From NCBI GenBank assembly GCA_025617745.1, contig CM046871.1:30511579-30575578 (forward strand): a stretch of 64,000 nt of DNA, written 5' to 3'. This DNA comes from Heliocidaris erythrogramma. Its lineage: Eukaryota > Echinodermata > Echinoidea > Camarodonta > Echinometridae. Numbering within the stretch: position 1 is the first letter of the stretch; every line of letters starts with the position of its first letter. The position numbers and the translations under genes are program-made. The notes under the pieces are model-generated. The model worked only from the letters and a program-made list of their open reading frames with translations, had not been told where the DNA came from and did not search any database. Below, in pieces: positions 46,851-59,165 of the stretch.

Positions 46851-47274
46851 ACACACACACACACTCCCTTCTTGTCTATATAATTATTGGAGCTGACGCA
46901 TGCGCATTGCAAGCAAAACACCGACCTACGGAAGGTTTTAGTACAGGCTTTTGGAGATAAATAGGCCTTTTTTGTATCATCCTCATTGAAAAGAAAGACG
47001 ACAGTCAATCGGAAAGTATTGTACAGTACAGTACATGTAAGTACCTAAAGTAGCCTAAAATCAACTAATGTCATGTTTCATGGCTATCATTTTGACAAAC
47101 GACCTTGTAATTAAGAGACATCCAAGCAATCAAAGGACTGCTGATCGCAGCCCGAACACTATGTGTTCGGGCTGCCGCAGTAACAGATTGATAAGCCAAG
47201 GAGCTCGTACAGCTAGGAGGCCGGACCTGCTAATAGTACACACAAAACCTATTGAAGCATATTCACCCGTTTAA

Positions 47275-47700
47275 AGTGATAGTTCACCCTGACAAAAGTT
47301 GGTTTTAATAAAAGCAGAAAAATAAGAGAAAAATATTGGTGAAGGTTTGACAAAAATCCATCAAGGAATAAGAGAGTTGTGGGTGTTTTAAGGTTTAAAT
47401 TTGTGACGTCATATGCGAGCAGCTACCCCATACGTCATGTAAATACATGTATATAAATTCTATAAATTCCCATTTTTCAATGGTCCATGATGACTGAAGA
47501 TATTTTTCTTAGAGGAGCGGGTATGAAATGATGTTTAAGATGTTATATTGAATGCACAAGTAACACCATTTCCATTTTTCTGAGAAAATGTAATTTTCTG
47601 GAATTTATGTTACATGACACATGGGCATGATGGGGGAGCTGCTCGCATGTGACGTCACAAAATCAAAACTTTAAAAATCCATAATTCTTTAAGCTATTGT
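47275..47700. mobile_element. TTAA-type MITE, right end lost
   Basis: TTAA at 47271-47274 then AGTGATAGTTCACCCTGACA. The interior has an inverted pair around GACGTCATATGCGAGCAGCT and AGCTGCTCGCATGTGACGTC. The general plan resembles the element at 18359-18833 (both contain an AATAAGAAAGTTATG-like phrase). The right end is not convincing. Confidence 0.6.
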
Positions 47701-47705
47701 GGAGA

Positions 47706-47842
47706 ACAAGCTTATCTGGCTATATATAGCTAATAATAATATGCCCAGTAATCCTCAAATTGGCAAAAATCCTACCTAGGATATCGAAAAAACAGTGAGC
47801 AGAAAAGAGGTATTGAATTTTTATAGAGTGGAGGTATAAAGC
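47706..47842. repeat. Dispersed repeat, copy b
   Basis: Near-copy of 45108-45235; it ends at GGAGGTATAAAGCA right where the dispersed foldback repeat (copy 2) begins. Confidence 0.75.
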
Positions 47843-50706
47843 ACTCATAGGTACACGCCATTGCCGACTGTGTAGGAATGCAGCCAACACACATCCCATA
47901 CCTAAACTGCATCACTGTGCATTTTTGGCTATATTTAAGTGAAACTCATATACATGTATTGCAGTTTACTTAAATCTAAATACTTTGTTGAATAATAGAT
48001 TTGTGACCTTTGAAGAGGGTTTCCTATCGAGACTGTCCCGTCAGCATCCAGTTTGTATTTTTCACGATTATGATGAAGGGAGCCCTCAGCGCTCTTAGTG
48101 GTACCGGCGCGATCGGTTCGTCGATCTCCTACGAAGACCTGGAAGGGCCAAACTGACGACGTAAAAAAATTTAAAATATTACGTACGTACATAATAATTA
48201 CTACGTACGAACGTAATATTTTTTATTTTTTTACGTCGTCAGTTTGGCCCTTCCAGGTCTTCGTAGAATAGCTTGTGTGCGTAACATTCTGCGTACGTAT
48301 CTATGGTGCGTAACCATGTAGAGCGGCCTCACTAGTGCGCAACATATTGAGAGCAGTCGTCATCCGTATGGAGGTGTGGGTAACAAGTACGAAAAACAAG
48401 GCTGTAAATGTAAGTTTTTATAACTTTCTACATTTTGTATCTTAACGAACTTATAACGTCAAATCTAAAGAGTGATACTTAAGTATCAGTTTGCCCACAA
48501 AAACCTCCATTTCAAACAAAATTACATCTGTATCCCCAATACCCAGTATACACACAAGTATATGATCCTAATCACACCACGAATAGTGGTCATATTGACC
48601 ACTACGAATACAAAATGCAAAAATAGTTGATATTTTCTGTCGCGTGTAGTAAAGGTATGGGGGGAAAATAAGATAAATATTTTAAATACTTGCTTTCAAA
48701 TTCAGCCCTTAAAAATCTCACTCCTACCTCAAATGGCCGTTAGGAAGAACTTTTGATATTTACAGCAAAATCCAAAGTCAAAATCTTGTCCAAAACCGGA
48801 GAAATCCCCGCCGATTTGTTTCGCGATCGCGTGTTGTTTACAAACTGCCGATGTCTTAGACTAAAATCGGCCAATATAATTTTTGTCCACGAAGAAACTC
48901 GGGATCGCAAGGGCACATCGATTTTTACGATCGCGCACACAGAAAATCGGAACTTTCCCGCGTACGCCATAGGGACCGAATTTTTGAGGACAAAACTCTT
49001 TTGGGGAGATGTCAGCGCCCGCGGCGACCAGGAAATGTACACAATGACTCCGATAGCTCGTTTCGCGAGAATCAACAGTAAATTGCGGATTTCATTTTTG
49101 TAAATATCTTTTCCAACATTGGTGAGTTGAATTTATTGTATTTCTTGGATATTTTGGGGTCGGTTTTTGAAAATTAAATGCCGATTTTGAGTGAATATTG
49201 GTGACTTTTGTGCAGTGGTGTTTTAAAAAGATGAGGTGTATGACTGCCTACATTATACACACAAAGTATAGGAATGTACCTATGAGTGGTCAATATCACT
49301 CATAGCTACATTCCTATACTTCGTGTGTATAATGTAGGCAGTCATACACCTCATCTTTTTAAAACACCACTGCACAAAAGTCACCAATATTCACTCAAAA
49401 TCGGCATTTAATTTTCAAAAACCGACCCCAAAATATCCAAGAAATACAATAAATTCAACTCACCAATGTTGGAAAAGATATTTTCAAAAATCAAATCCGT
49501 AATTTACTGTTGATTCTCGCGAAACGAGCTATCGGAGTCATTGTGTACATTTCCTGGTCGCCGCGGGCGCCGACATCTCCCCAAAAGAGTTTTGTCCTCA
49601 AAAATTCGGTCCCTATGGCGTACACGGAAAAGTTCCGATTTTCTGTGTGCGCGATCGTAAAGATCGATGTGCGCTTGCGATCCCGAGTTTCTTCGTGGAC
49701 AAAAATTGTATTGGCCGATTTTAGTCTAAGACATCGGCAGTTTGTAAACAACACGCGATCGCGAAACAAATCGGCGGGGATTTCTCCGGTTTTGGACAAG
49801 ATTTTGACTTTGGATTTTGCTGAAAATATCAAAAGTTCTTCCTAACGGCCATTTGAGGTAGGAGTAAGATTTTTAAGGGCTGAATTTGAAAGCAAGTATT
49901 TAAAATATTTATCTTATTTTTTCCCCCATACCTTTAGTACATGCGACAGAAAATACCAACTATTTTACAGAAATGTACCCGGGAGCACTCCCGGGTACAT
50001 TTCTGTAAAATAGTTGGTATTTTCTGTCGCATGTACTAAAGGTATGGGGGAAAAAATAAGATAAATATTTTAAATACTTGCTTTCAAATTCAGCCCTTAA
50101 AAATCTTACTCCTACCTCAAATGGCCGTTAGGAAGAACTTTTGATATTTTCAGCAAAATCCAAAGTCAAAATCTTGTCCAAAACCGGAGAAATCCCCGCC
50201 GATTTGTTTCGCGATCGCGTGTTGTTTACAAACTGCCGATGTCTTAGACTAAAATCGGCCAATATAATTTTTGTCCACGAAGAAACTCGGGATCGCAAGG
50301 GCACATCGATTTTTACGATCGCGCACACAGAAAATCGGAACTTTCCCGCGTACGCCATAGGGACCGAATTTTTGAGGACAAAACTCTTTTGGGGAGATGT
50401 CAGCGCCCGCGGCGACCAGGAAATGTACACAATGACTCCGATAGCTCGTTTCGCGAGAATCAACAGTAAATTGCGGATTTCATTTTTGTAAATATCTTTT
50501 CCAACATTGGTGAGTTGAATTTATTGTATTTCTTGGATATTTTGGGGTCGGTTTTTGAAAATTAAATGCCGATTTTGAGTGAATATTGGTGACTTTTGTG
50601 CAGTGGTGTTTTAAAAAGATGAGGTGTATGACTGCCTACATTATACACACAAAGTATAGGAATGTAGCTATGAGTGCCCGGGAGTGGTCAATATGACCAT
50701 TGCTTG
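47843..50706. repeat. Dispersed repeat with foldback core, copy 2, interrupted
   Basis: It matches 11763-12576 from ACTCATAGGTACACGCC to CCTAAT (48572). The match resumes at GTCAATATGACCATTGCTTG (50687-50706). The palindrome core is at about 48129-48256. The interruption 48573-50686 is the triple-palindrome element. Confidence 0.85.
48573..50686. mobile_element. Triple-palindrome element (A, inverted A, A)
   Basis: This 2114-bp insert is defined by comparison with the uninterrupted copy at 12556/12557. It contains three copies of a unit of about 690 bp: plus (about 48600-49290), inverted (about 49293-49984), plus (about 49986-50680). The first symmetry axis is TATGAGTGGTCAATATCACT near 49292; the second is a perfect palindrome around CCCGGGAGCACTCCCGGG at 49978-49995. 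The left edge has its own hairpin around GTGGTCATATTGACCAC, which resembles the target GTCAATATGACC. Units are about 98-99 percent alike by eye. A 110-116-codon frame is kept open in each copy, but that follows from the identity. Confidence 0.8.
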
Positions 50707-51209
50707 ATGATTTCGATGTTAACTAACAAAATTGTGAATGTATGGGACCGAATTAAAGAAACCCAGCACCGTCTAACGCTACACTACAGGCAAATGTATC
50801 AAATTTCGGAAATATAACTGAACCAACCTCCTAGCGTTAACACAGTCAAACAATCTCACACCCGAATTTATGAAAAATATGAATATACCAACTCTTTAAG
50901 TAAAATGAATGGTACATGACCTTACCTTGTGCCGAAATTTATTTCAAAATTCAAGATCAAAAGACGCGCCTATTATCGATAGCCAAACAATCAAGGTACC
51001 GATAGTAGTAGCAACGAACTCAGGCACGTCTTTCGGGGGTTTGTGTTGTTACGTGTTTTATATGTTTGGTCTTATATTTAAATGTATTCTTTCTTTCCTT
51101 GGGGACAGTTGGTGGCGGCCCTTGGGGATGGTGGGCTGTATATGGCGTGAGCGCGGGCACCGGCTCTTCCACTTCTCATCCACTTGTATTTTCTCCCCCA
51201 CACACATAG
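50707..51209. other. Spacer and probable 5' part of the second LINE
   Basis: No gag-like ORF1 is visible. The last 200 bp (GGTGGCGGCCCTTGGGGATG onward) are more G-rich than their surroundings and may be LINE 5' sequence. Confidence 0.35.
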
Positions 51210-53130
51210 ATGATGAATAACACTAAATTTTCAGTCTGTAATTTTATATCGTTAAATGTCAAAGGTATTAGGGAGAAAAATAAAAGACGAAGCATTTTTA
51301 AATGGTGTAAAGAGAAAGGAGGGAATATTGTTTTTCTACAGGAAACTTTTAGTACACAAGATATAATAAATAATTGGAACTCGATGTGGGAGGGGAAATG
51401 TATATATAGCCACGGTACGAACCATGGTAAAGGGGTTATGATATTATTTGATAGTAAGGTAAATTTTAAATTCAGACATACAATTATTGATTCAGGAGGC
51501 AGATATATTTTCTTAGTAGGTCTCCTGCAAAATCAGGAGGTAATACTCGGGAATGTTTACTTTCCAGTTGGGAGTAAAGAGTTTGAACAGTTAGAGTTTA
51601 TGTATACTATTATAAATATTCTACAAAAAGATGAATTTAAAAATAAGCCTTTTATTATTGGAGGGGATTTCAATATGATTAGGGATATATATTTGGATTA
51701 TAAAGGAAGTAATATTAATAAAAGGCAATCTAAGCTTAGTATTAATTTTGACCAGTTTTTAAGTAATCATAATGCAATAGAGATATGGCGATTAAAAAAT
51801 GCTAATAAGAAACAATATACATATCATCAACAAAATCCTTATATGCAGAGTAGACTGGATTATTGGGTGATCTCAGATATTTTCGTCGAAAAGGTCTTAA
51901 ACTGTGAAATAATACCTTCTTTATCACCCGATCATTCAGCAATAGAATTAAACATTAAATTTGCTATAAATAATCCGGTAATAAAGACAGGATATTGGAA
52001 ATTTAATAATAGTTTATGCCATGATGAAGAATACGTTAAAAATATGAAAGAAGAAATTATTCGTTTAAAACTTCGGTTGTTCGAAGAGATTACAGACTGT
52101 AGAATATTGTGGGATTATGTAAAAATGGAAATTCGAAGTTTTACAAGAAAGTATTCCAAGAAAAAGGCTAAAGAAAGGAATGAGAACGTTGCTAGATTAG
52201 AAAAGGAAATTCTAAAATTAGAAGAAGAAACACAATTACAAAATACAACAACAAACAGTGATTTAATTGATACTTTGGAAAGAAAGAGATGTGAATTGAA
52301 AACAATTTACGCTTATTTAAACGAAGGTGTAAAAATCAGATCGCGAGCTTCGTGGTTTGAAAGTGGAGAAAGAGAAACAGCTTATTTTAAACAGTTGATA
52401 GATTCCAATGGAAGAAAAGGTTTTATTAAAGAACTTAAGTTGAATGGAACTATAATCAATGACGAAACTAATATTTTAAAAGAAATCAGGGAATTTTATT
52501 CTACTTTATATTCTAAGTCAGAGGCAGGATTATGTGAGAACAATTTTCTACCTAACAGCTTACCCAAATTAAACGGAAATCAAAAGAATCAATGTGAAGG
52601 AAAAATAAATCAAGGAGATTGTATTGGTATTTTAAAAGAAATGCAATTAAACAAATCTCCGGGAAATGACGGACTGAGTGTTGAGTTCTATATTACATTT
52701 TGGCAGGAAGTAGGTGACTTAGTCGTTGATGCTTTTAATGATGCTATGAAATATAAAGAAATGTCACCTTCTCAAAAACAAGCAATAATTACACTCATAC
52801 ATAAGGAAGGGAAAGACCCAATGTTTATTAGCAATTATAGACCGATTTCATTGCTCAATGTAGATTATAAAATCCTCACCAAGATATTTTCTAAAAGAAT
52901 TAAAACCATTTTGAATAATAATGTTGTTTCAGTCGACCAAGTAGGTTACTTAAATGATAGAAATATTGGTGAAGCTGTCAGAATAATAAATGACATGATT
53001 TTTCATACATCAACCTTTAATAAGCCAGGGTACTTATTAGCAATTGATTTTGAAAAAGCCTTCGATTCAATTTCACATATTTTCCTTCAAAAGGTGCTCA
53101 AGTCATTTGGTTTTGGACCGATGTTTAGTG
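51210..53130 (+). CDS. Tx1/L1-like LINE ORF2, part 1 (endonuclease and first RT motifs)
   Basis: From ATG 51210: NVKGIREKNKRRSIFKW, FLQETF (catalytic Glu), GGDFNMIRD, SRLDYWVIS and SPDHSAI form an APE endonuclease of the L1/Tx1 style. A coiled linker follows, then SPGNDGLSVEFY, NYRPISLLNVDYKI, GYLNDRNIGE and LLAIDFEKAFDSI (first RT catalytic Asp). The host frame ends at FGFGPMFSG, where a foldback element inserted. No ORF1 precedes it, so the copy is 5'-truncated or ORF1 is lost. Part 2 at 56392-58238 continues in the same frame. Confidence 0.85.
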
Positions 53131-54227
53131 GGCATCTCGTTTTTCCGAAGGTTCGTTTTTCCGAAGGTTCGTATTTCCGAAGGTTCGTATTTCCGAAACA
53201 CTAATTTCCCATGCCTGGGGGTTCATAATTCCGAAAATGAAAAAGGGTTCGTAATTCCGAACATTTGTTGCATTATTCCGAAGGTTCGTTATTCCGAAGG
53301 TTCGTTTATCCGAAGGTTCATAATTCCGAAAATGAAATAGGGTTCATATTTCCGAAGGTTCGTATTTCCGAAAATGAAAAAGGGTTCATAATTCCGAAGG
53401 TTCGTATTTCCGAAAATGAAAAAGGGTTCGTATTTCCGAAAATGAAAAAGGGTTCGTATTTCCGAAAATAAAATAAGGTTCGTATTTCCGAAAATGAAAA
53501 AGGGTTCGTATTTCCGAAAATGAAAAAGGGTTCGTATTTCCGAAAATAAAATAAGGTTCGTATTTCCGAAAACGAAAAAGGGTTCGTATTTCCGAAAATG
53601 AAATAGGGTTCGTATTTCCGAAAATGAAATAAGGTTCGTATTTCCGAAAATGAAATAGGGTTCATAATTCCTGGTAAAAAAGGGCGAATTCATCAGGAGC
53701 AGAGGTGTAACAACGGGGAGGGGGGGGGGAGGGCACGCCCCCACCCCTCCCTCATCGGATGGCGAAAAAATAAAAAAAAAAGAAAGAAAATGGAATAGGA
53801 AAGAAGACGGTTGGACCCCTTCCGGCAACCCCCCCCCCCCCAACCCTCTTCCACCAGCGGCGTCTTAGATTAGCTTAGATTATTCCAAAAGACTTGTGCC
53901 TCCAATGGTGCCAGTGCTCCCACAATGGCTAGACTCTAGCTACGCCACTGTTAAAGGGAAAATTTAGGGTAACGATAGGATATTAAGGTTTTAATTGCCA
54001 TCTTCAAAAAGCGAATCTCTTTTCGACGAAAAGCACCTCCCCCACCCCCGCAATGAATAAAAATATGAAATGGAGACACAAAACTGCATATGGGAAGGTT
54101 TATAAAAGAGGAGAGGAGAAGAGAAAAGAGACGAAAATAAGAGGACGAGATTATAAAAATCGAATAAGTGTTTATGTGCTTGTGTGTGTGTATGAGGGTG
54201 TGTGTGTGTGCGTGTGTGGAGGTGTCG

Positions 54228-54301
54228 TAGTAGAACGGTTTACAGCGCTTGACTGGAAACGCGAAGGTTGGGGGTTTGATCCCTGTTACGGCACCTATGG
54301 C
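54228..54301 (+). repeat. tRNA-like block inside the foldback loop
   Basis: GGTGTCG at 54230 pairs with CGGCACC near 54295 (7 bp, one G-U). A-box-like GTAGTAGAACGG and B-box-like GGGTTTGATCCC lie between. The T-arm is degenerate (TTTGATC), so this is probably a tRNA-derived SINE remnant. Confidence 0.5.
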
Positions 54302-55737
54302 ATTTTTGTTGTAAAAAATATGATAGCAACTTTCATTTTTTTTAATTTACGAGCGCGCGAAGCTAGCGACCAAAAATAATTGTGCCTTTCCGTTGTGAAA
54401 AATCATAAAAATAACATATTTCGGCATATAATGACTGGAATATGAGGATATTCGGGCACCTCACTCCCTGAATGTGAGGTGTGAGTTGCCGGAATATCGG
54501 CACTTTCAAAATCCGGGGGAGGGGGGTTGGCTGCAGCAGCCCCCCTTCTCGTACGCCTATGCCTAGGCCTATGTACACAGTTGCGATTGATTTTAACTTG
54601 CGATTGTTTCAAATAAATCGCTTCAACTCCTTATAAGGCGGGGCACTGGTTGATAAAAGCCATTAATTTAGGTCAGAATATTTTCTTCTCCATGTGTAAT
54701 TCCTTATTTCTGTTTTTTACGATGAGGATTGTTTTACTCTCAATGTCTTTTAGTGTTTTGTAATTCGTTATGCTTCTAAAAGTTATTTCAAACTTCAGGT
54801 CAGCGGTTGTAACTGTTAAAAACGCAGACTGTGCAGTAAAATGAAGCAACTCATTAGAATCTGTACAAATTTATTATGCTGTAAGCAGCTGTATAAAATG
54901 AAAGATTTTCATCCATGTTTAGAAATGATGGTATTTTGGCAAAGTTAAAGAACATGTTCAATGATTTTAATCTATTTATGCGGCATAGATAGTTAGGATT
55001 ATTCCCTGTATGATAATTATTTTAGCCCGACTGAAAGAAAACATTTTGATCCACTATTCTTCAAATTTGGTTGTATGTTGCTTTTAATCATTATCATTAT
55101 ATTCAATTAGCGATTGCACCTGACCTATATACTTACACATAATATGCCAGTATAAAGAGTTATTTTTATTCTTCAGATGCGGTGTGCTACATAGCAGTGG
55201 CTTTAACATTTTTGTTGTTGCTCACTTGTTATCTTTCTTTTCTTCAATTTGGTTTTCATAAGAAGTAGCTGCTGCACGGTTTTGTAAAGTTCTGTTGGAA
55301 TTGTAAAGTGTTTGAAAACTATCTGCGTCATAGATCATTTCAGATATGCGACAAACAAAATGCTGTATAGTTGTGTAAGCAAGGTCATTACTTACAGCAT
55401 ATTATGTTGCATTTCATTCATTTACCAATACAATTTAAGATTTTAATCTGTTTTAAGAAATGTTAATACTTTTGCAAGGTTATAAAACACTTTTCATAGT
55501 ATACTTTATTAATCACCAATTGTGACCCGACGTCTCAAAACCTACAATAAGTAGGCCATTTTCTGCTTGTAAAGATCTACTTGGAACTTTGGTGTGTCTC
55601 ATTTTCCAAAGCGGTATATACATTATATAAATAACTTCAAGTCAAGCTATCTATTTTAATCACCGAAGTAATATCATTTCATGAGAAATGAAACATGTAT
55701 TCCTGAGGCGCTCGCTCTCTACGCTCGCTCACAAATA

Positions 55738-55935
55738 TTGGTTATTATAATAGGAACAATGATAATAATGATAATAATATTAATAATTATAACAATAATG
55801 ATAATTATAATAATAATTATAATAATAATAATCATAATAATAATAATGATAATATTGATAGGAATTACGATAATATAATGGCTATTTCTCTGGATTTTAT
55901 TATAATTGTTATCATCATTGTTATGATTATTGAGT
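55738..55935. repeat. ATA/ATT-rich microsatellite
   Basis: About 200 bp of AATAATAATTATAA-like repeats in the foldback loop. Confidence 0.85.
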
Positions 55936-56391
55936 ACGAAGTGAATATCTTTACACTTGGCCGTCTTTCCCCTCCTCCCTATCCGAAATACGGATTGACG
56001 CCGTATTCTCTGAATTTACAACCTTTTTTCATTTTTCGGAAATACGAACCCTTTTTCATTTTCGGAAATACGAACCCTATTTCATTTTCGGAAATACGAA
56101 CCCTTTTTCATTTTCGGAAATACGAACCCTATTTCATTTTCGGAAATACGAACCCTTTTTCATTTTCGGAAATACGAACCTCATTTCATTTTCGGAAATA
56201 CGAACCTTCGGAAATATGAACCCTATTTCATTTTCGGAAAAAAGAACCTTAGGAAAAACGAACCTTCGGAAAAACGAACCTTCGGAGTAACGAACCTTCG
56301 GAATAACGAACCTTCGGAATTATGAACCTTCGGAAAAACGAACCTTCGGAAATACGAACCTTCGGAAAAACGACATGTACCCCGTTTAGTG

Positions 56392-58238
56392 AATGGGTTA
56401 GTATTCTCTATACTAATGCACAAAGCTGTGTCTTCAATGGGGGAAAATCTACCGGTTATTTTAAAATCGAGCGGGGGCTTAGACAAGGAGACCCCCTCTC
56501 CCCATATCTTTTTATACTCTGTATAGAATGTCTAACTCATTGTATTCGAAATGACAATTTGATAAAGGGGATTCGGTTTGGTGAAACGGAAATTAAACAA
56601 ATTCTTTATGCTGATGATATGACTATTTTTGTAGAAGATATAGATTCAATATATAGATTAGAAGTAATCCTTGAGAATTTCAGGAAAGCATCTGGACTTA
56701 AGATTAATAAGAATAAAACATTTATTTTGCCTTTAGGGCCTTCGGTTAAATCTGAAGATTCTTTCCCCTTTGGAAAACAAGTTCATACTGTTAAAATATT
56801 AGGTATTAATTTTTCATTAAATCCTGATGTGGCCGAAGAAATGAATTATAAAGAAATCTTAAGCAAAATAAAGAAGTTATTAAACTGGTGGAAACAAAGG
56901 GATCTTACTTTGATTGGAAAGATCCACCTACTTAAAACATATGCCTATTCTAAATTGATTTATGTGAGCTCTTTAACGCCAGTGCCTGAATGGGTTTTTA
57001 AAGATATGGATGAAATCTGTTTCGAATTTTTATGGCGAGGAAAGGATAAAATAAAAAGAAGCACTTTATATCTGGATTATAGACAAGGGGGATTAAAAAT
57101 GCTTAACTTTAAACTTTTTGTTATGGTACAGAGGGTGATGTGGGTCAAAAGACTCGTTACTGGCGTCCAGAAAGTGAAGTGGAAAAAATATTTCAAATTT
57201 CTACTCAGATCATTAAGTAGTAATTTAATCTTTTATTGCAATTTTACGCCTGACATGATCAATATTTTCTTACCCAAATATTACCAGGAGATGCTAAGTA
57301 TTTGGTTTGATATGAGGGTATTTATTAAAAAAGACACAAGCAATAAGAGAAATGAAATCTTTTTCAATAACAGGTATATTCAGAAGAAAGGAGAATCTTT
57401 TTTTCATGAAACTATTTTTTTTAAAAACATATATAAATTACATCATATTTTAGATGAAGAAGGTGCACTTAAATCAAACACTTATTTCAGATCTATGGGT
57501 CTAGATGGCGAGGAAATAGCAATAATTGAAGAAATATGTGCATATACTCCAGTAGAATGGAAAGTTGAAGTAAGGAGGAATACTTCAATTGATGGTTTAA
57601 AGATCGACTTTATGTTCTGTAAAAAGGTTTTTCAGTTTGAATCGGTTCGTTCAAAAAATTTGTATAGAGCATGTATCAAAAATAAGGTCGATACTCCAGT
57701 TAGCTTTCACAATCTAGAATTATTATATAACATGTCTGAAAAAGAAATTGAAAAGGTATTTTATCGTTCTAGATCGTGCACATTGGATAATAAGTTGAGA
57801 GAATTTCAATTTAAATTATTATATAATATCATCTTTGTAAATCACCATTTATATAGGTTTAAATTTATATCGAGCAATAAATGCTCTTTTTGTGGTAAAG
57901 ATGAAGAAACCTATAAACATTTATTTTATGAATGTGAAATGGTTAAAATATTATGGAAATTGTGTAGCAATTTCTTAAATTTTTCAGTTCTTAAGGAATT
58001 AAGTTGGAAGGATATCCATGTTGGATTAGAGGAGACAGCTGAAAATAGACAATTACTTAATCATATTATTTTACTCATTAAAGTTTTAATATACCATGGA
58101 AGGGGGAAGAATAAACCACCAACTGTTGAAGAGATACAAGAAAAGCTAATTAAAAGTAAAGAAGACGAAAAGAAGATAGCAATAGAGCGAAAAACATTAA
58201 CACAACACTATAAAAAGTGGGAACATTTAAGGTATTGA
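56392..58238 (+). CDS. Tx1/L1-like LINE ORF2, part 2 (RT core, thumb, C-terminus)
   Basis: The frame resumes exactly after the second GTTTAGTG. It shows WVSILYTNAQSCV, ERGLRQGDPLSPYLFIL, the catalytic QILYADDMTIF, LGINF, then a long C-terminal domain with CSFCGKDEETYKHLFYEC (CX2CX7HX4C). The two parts minus the insert total 3768 nt, divisible by three, with no other stop. The LINE was therefore intact, or nearly so, when the foldback element landed. The stop is at 58236-58238. Confidence 0.87.
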
Positions 58239-58817
58239 GAATCAACTAAAGAAGGATGGGGAGGGGAAGGGTTCGGTGGGTCTGCGCGCGTCCGAGGTTG
58301 ACCGATCATGGCCGCTGTGGACTGCCCTCATTATTTTTTTATTTTTGTTTTTTTTTTGGTTATGTTTTGTTTTTTGTTTTTTTTTTGTTTTTTTTTTGTT
58401 TTGTTTTTTTTTTTGTTGTTTTTTTTTTTTGTGTGTGTGTATGTATGTTCCGTCCGGTTTGTTTTCGTTTTGTTTTTCATGCCCTTGGGTGGGTGGGGGT
58501 GAGGGGTAACGTGTTTTTTTTTCCTTATTCATCCAGTGTCATTTCATTGAGCAATTTCTGTATATTAGGCTGTTGTGTACATACTTTACGAAATTGTTAA
58601 TTTATATTGTTATATTTTGTATTATTTGAACTGAATGGTATATTGTTACATTTTGTATTATTTGAACTGAATGATATATTGTTACATTTTGTATTATTTG
58701 AACTGAATGATATATTGTTACATTTTGTATTATTTGAACTGAATGATATATTGTTACACTTTGTATTATTTGAACTGAATGATTTTAATAAATATTATTA
58801 CAAAACAAAACAAAAAA
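58239..58817 (+). other. 3' UTR of the second LINE
   Basis: A T-rich stretch (58330-58440) is followed by about five tandem copies of a 36-37-bp unit (GTTACATTTTGTATTATTTG...) at 58605-58785. It closes with AATAAATATTATTACAAAAC and an A-rich tail at about 58800-58817. Tandem repeats just before the tail are common in LINE 3' ends. Confidence 0.65.
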
Positions 58818-58850
58818 GAACGTAGAGGGCGGCAACACTTTGCAGTATAA

Positions 58851-59165
58851 GCCAGTTCGGGGTTAGCGCATGGTACAAATGACCCCAAATATTCACAGAT
58901 ATTTTAGACATGGAGGGTCCCTTTATGTGCACTTCAGAAAAATAACTCTGGGAGTGATAGAGGTGCCTCATGAATAGCTTTTGTTTCCCCCTTTAAAAAG
59001 AATACTTCCACCTGGATATCATGGAATGCACCATTAGTGCATAATTGAATAATGATTACATGACATTCATGAGCACATATCGAATATTAGTGTCAGTGGG
59101 TTTTAGAATTTGGTACAGATGACCTTTATCTGCTCATGCTCAGATTGCAACTCCGAAGTGGCTTA
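58851..59165. mobile_element. Nested MITE, GCCAGTTC-type ends
   Basis: AGCCAGTTCGGGGTT at the left and AACTCCGAAGTGGCTTAT at the right are imperfect inverted ends related to the intron element at 32888-33112. Confidence 0.55.

Larger units (their letters stand above)
53131..56383. mobile_element. Large foldback transposon with tandem-repeat arms, 8-bp TSD
   Basis: The 3253-bp insert in the LINE RT has duplication GTTTAGTG at 53123-53130 and 56384-56391. The left arm (53140-53680) is built from TTCGTATTTCCGAAAATGAA-type units of about 26 bp and TTCCGAAGGTTCG units. The right arm (about 56020-56375) is the same array inverted. The loop (53690-56000) carries a tRNA-like block, A/T microsatellites and no transposase. 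The arms are unequal in length (about 540 versus 350 bp), so repeat number has changed since insertion. Confidence 0.88.

Noticed and set aside
48740..50491. A 111-116-codon frame present in all three units of the triple palindrome
   Set aside because: The units are nearly identical at DNA level, so conservation of the frame is automatic; both strands are open and no family is recognised.
53265..53843. Frames rich in FRRF/ENEKG or IFGNTNL repeats
   Set aside because: Products of the TTCCGAAAATGAA tandem array in the second foldback element.
58256..58600. 114-codon Phe-rich frame resembling a membrane protein
   Set aside because: Comes from a T-rich tract in the LINE 3' UTR.
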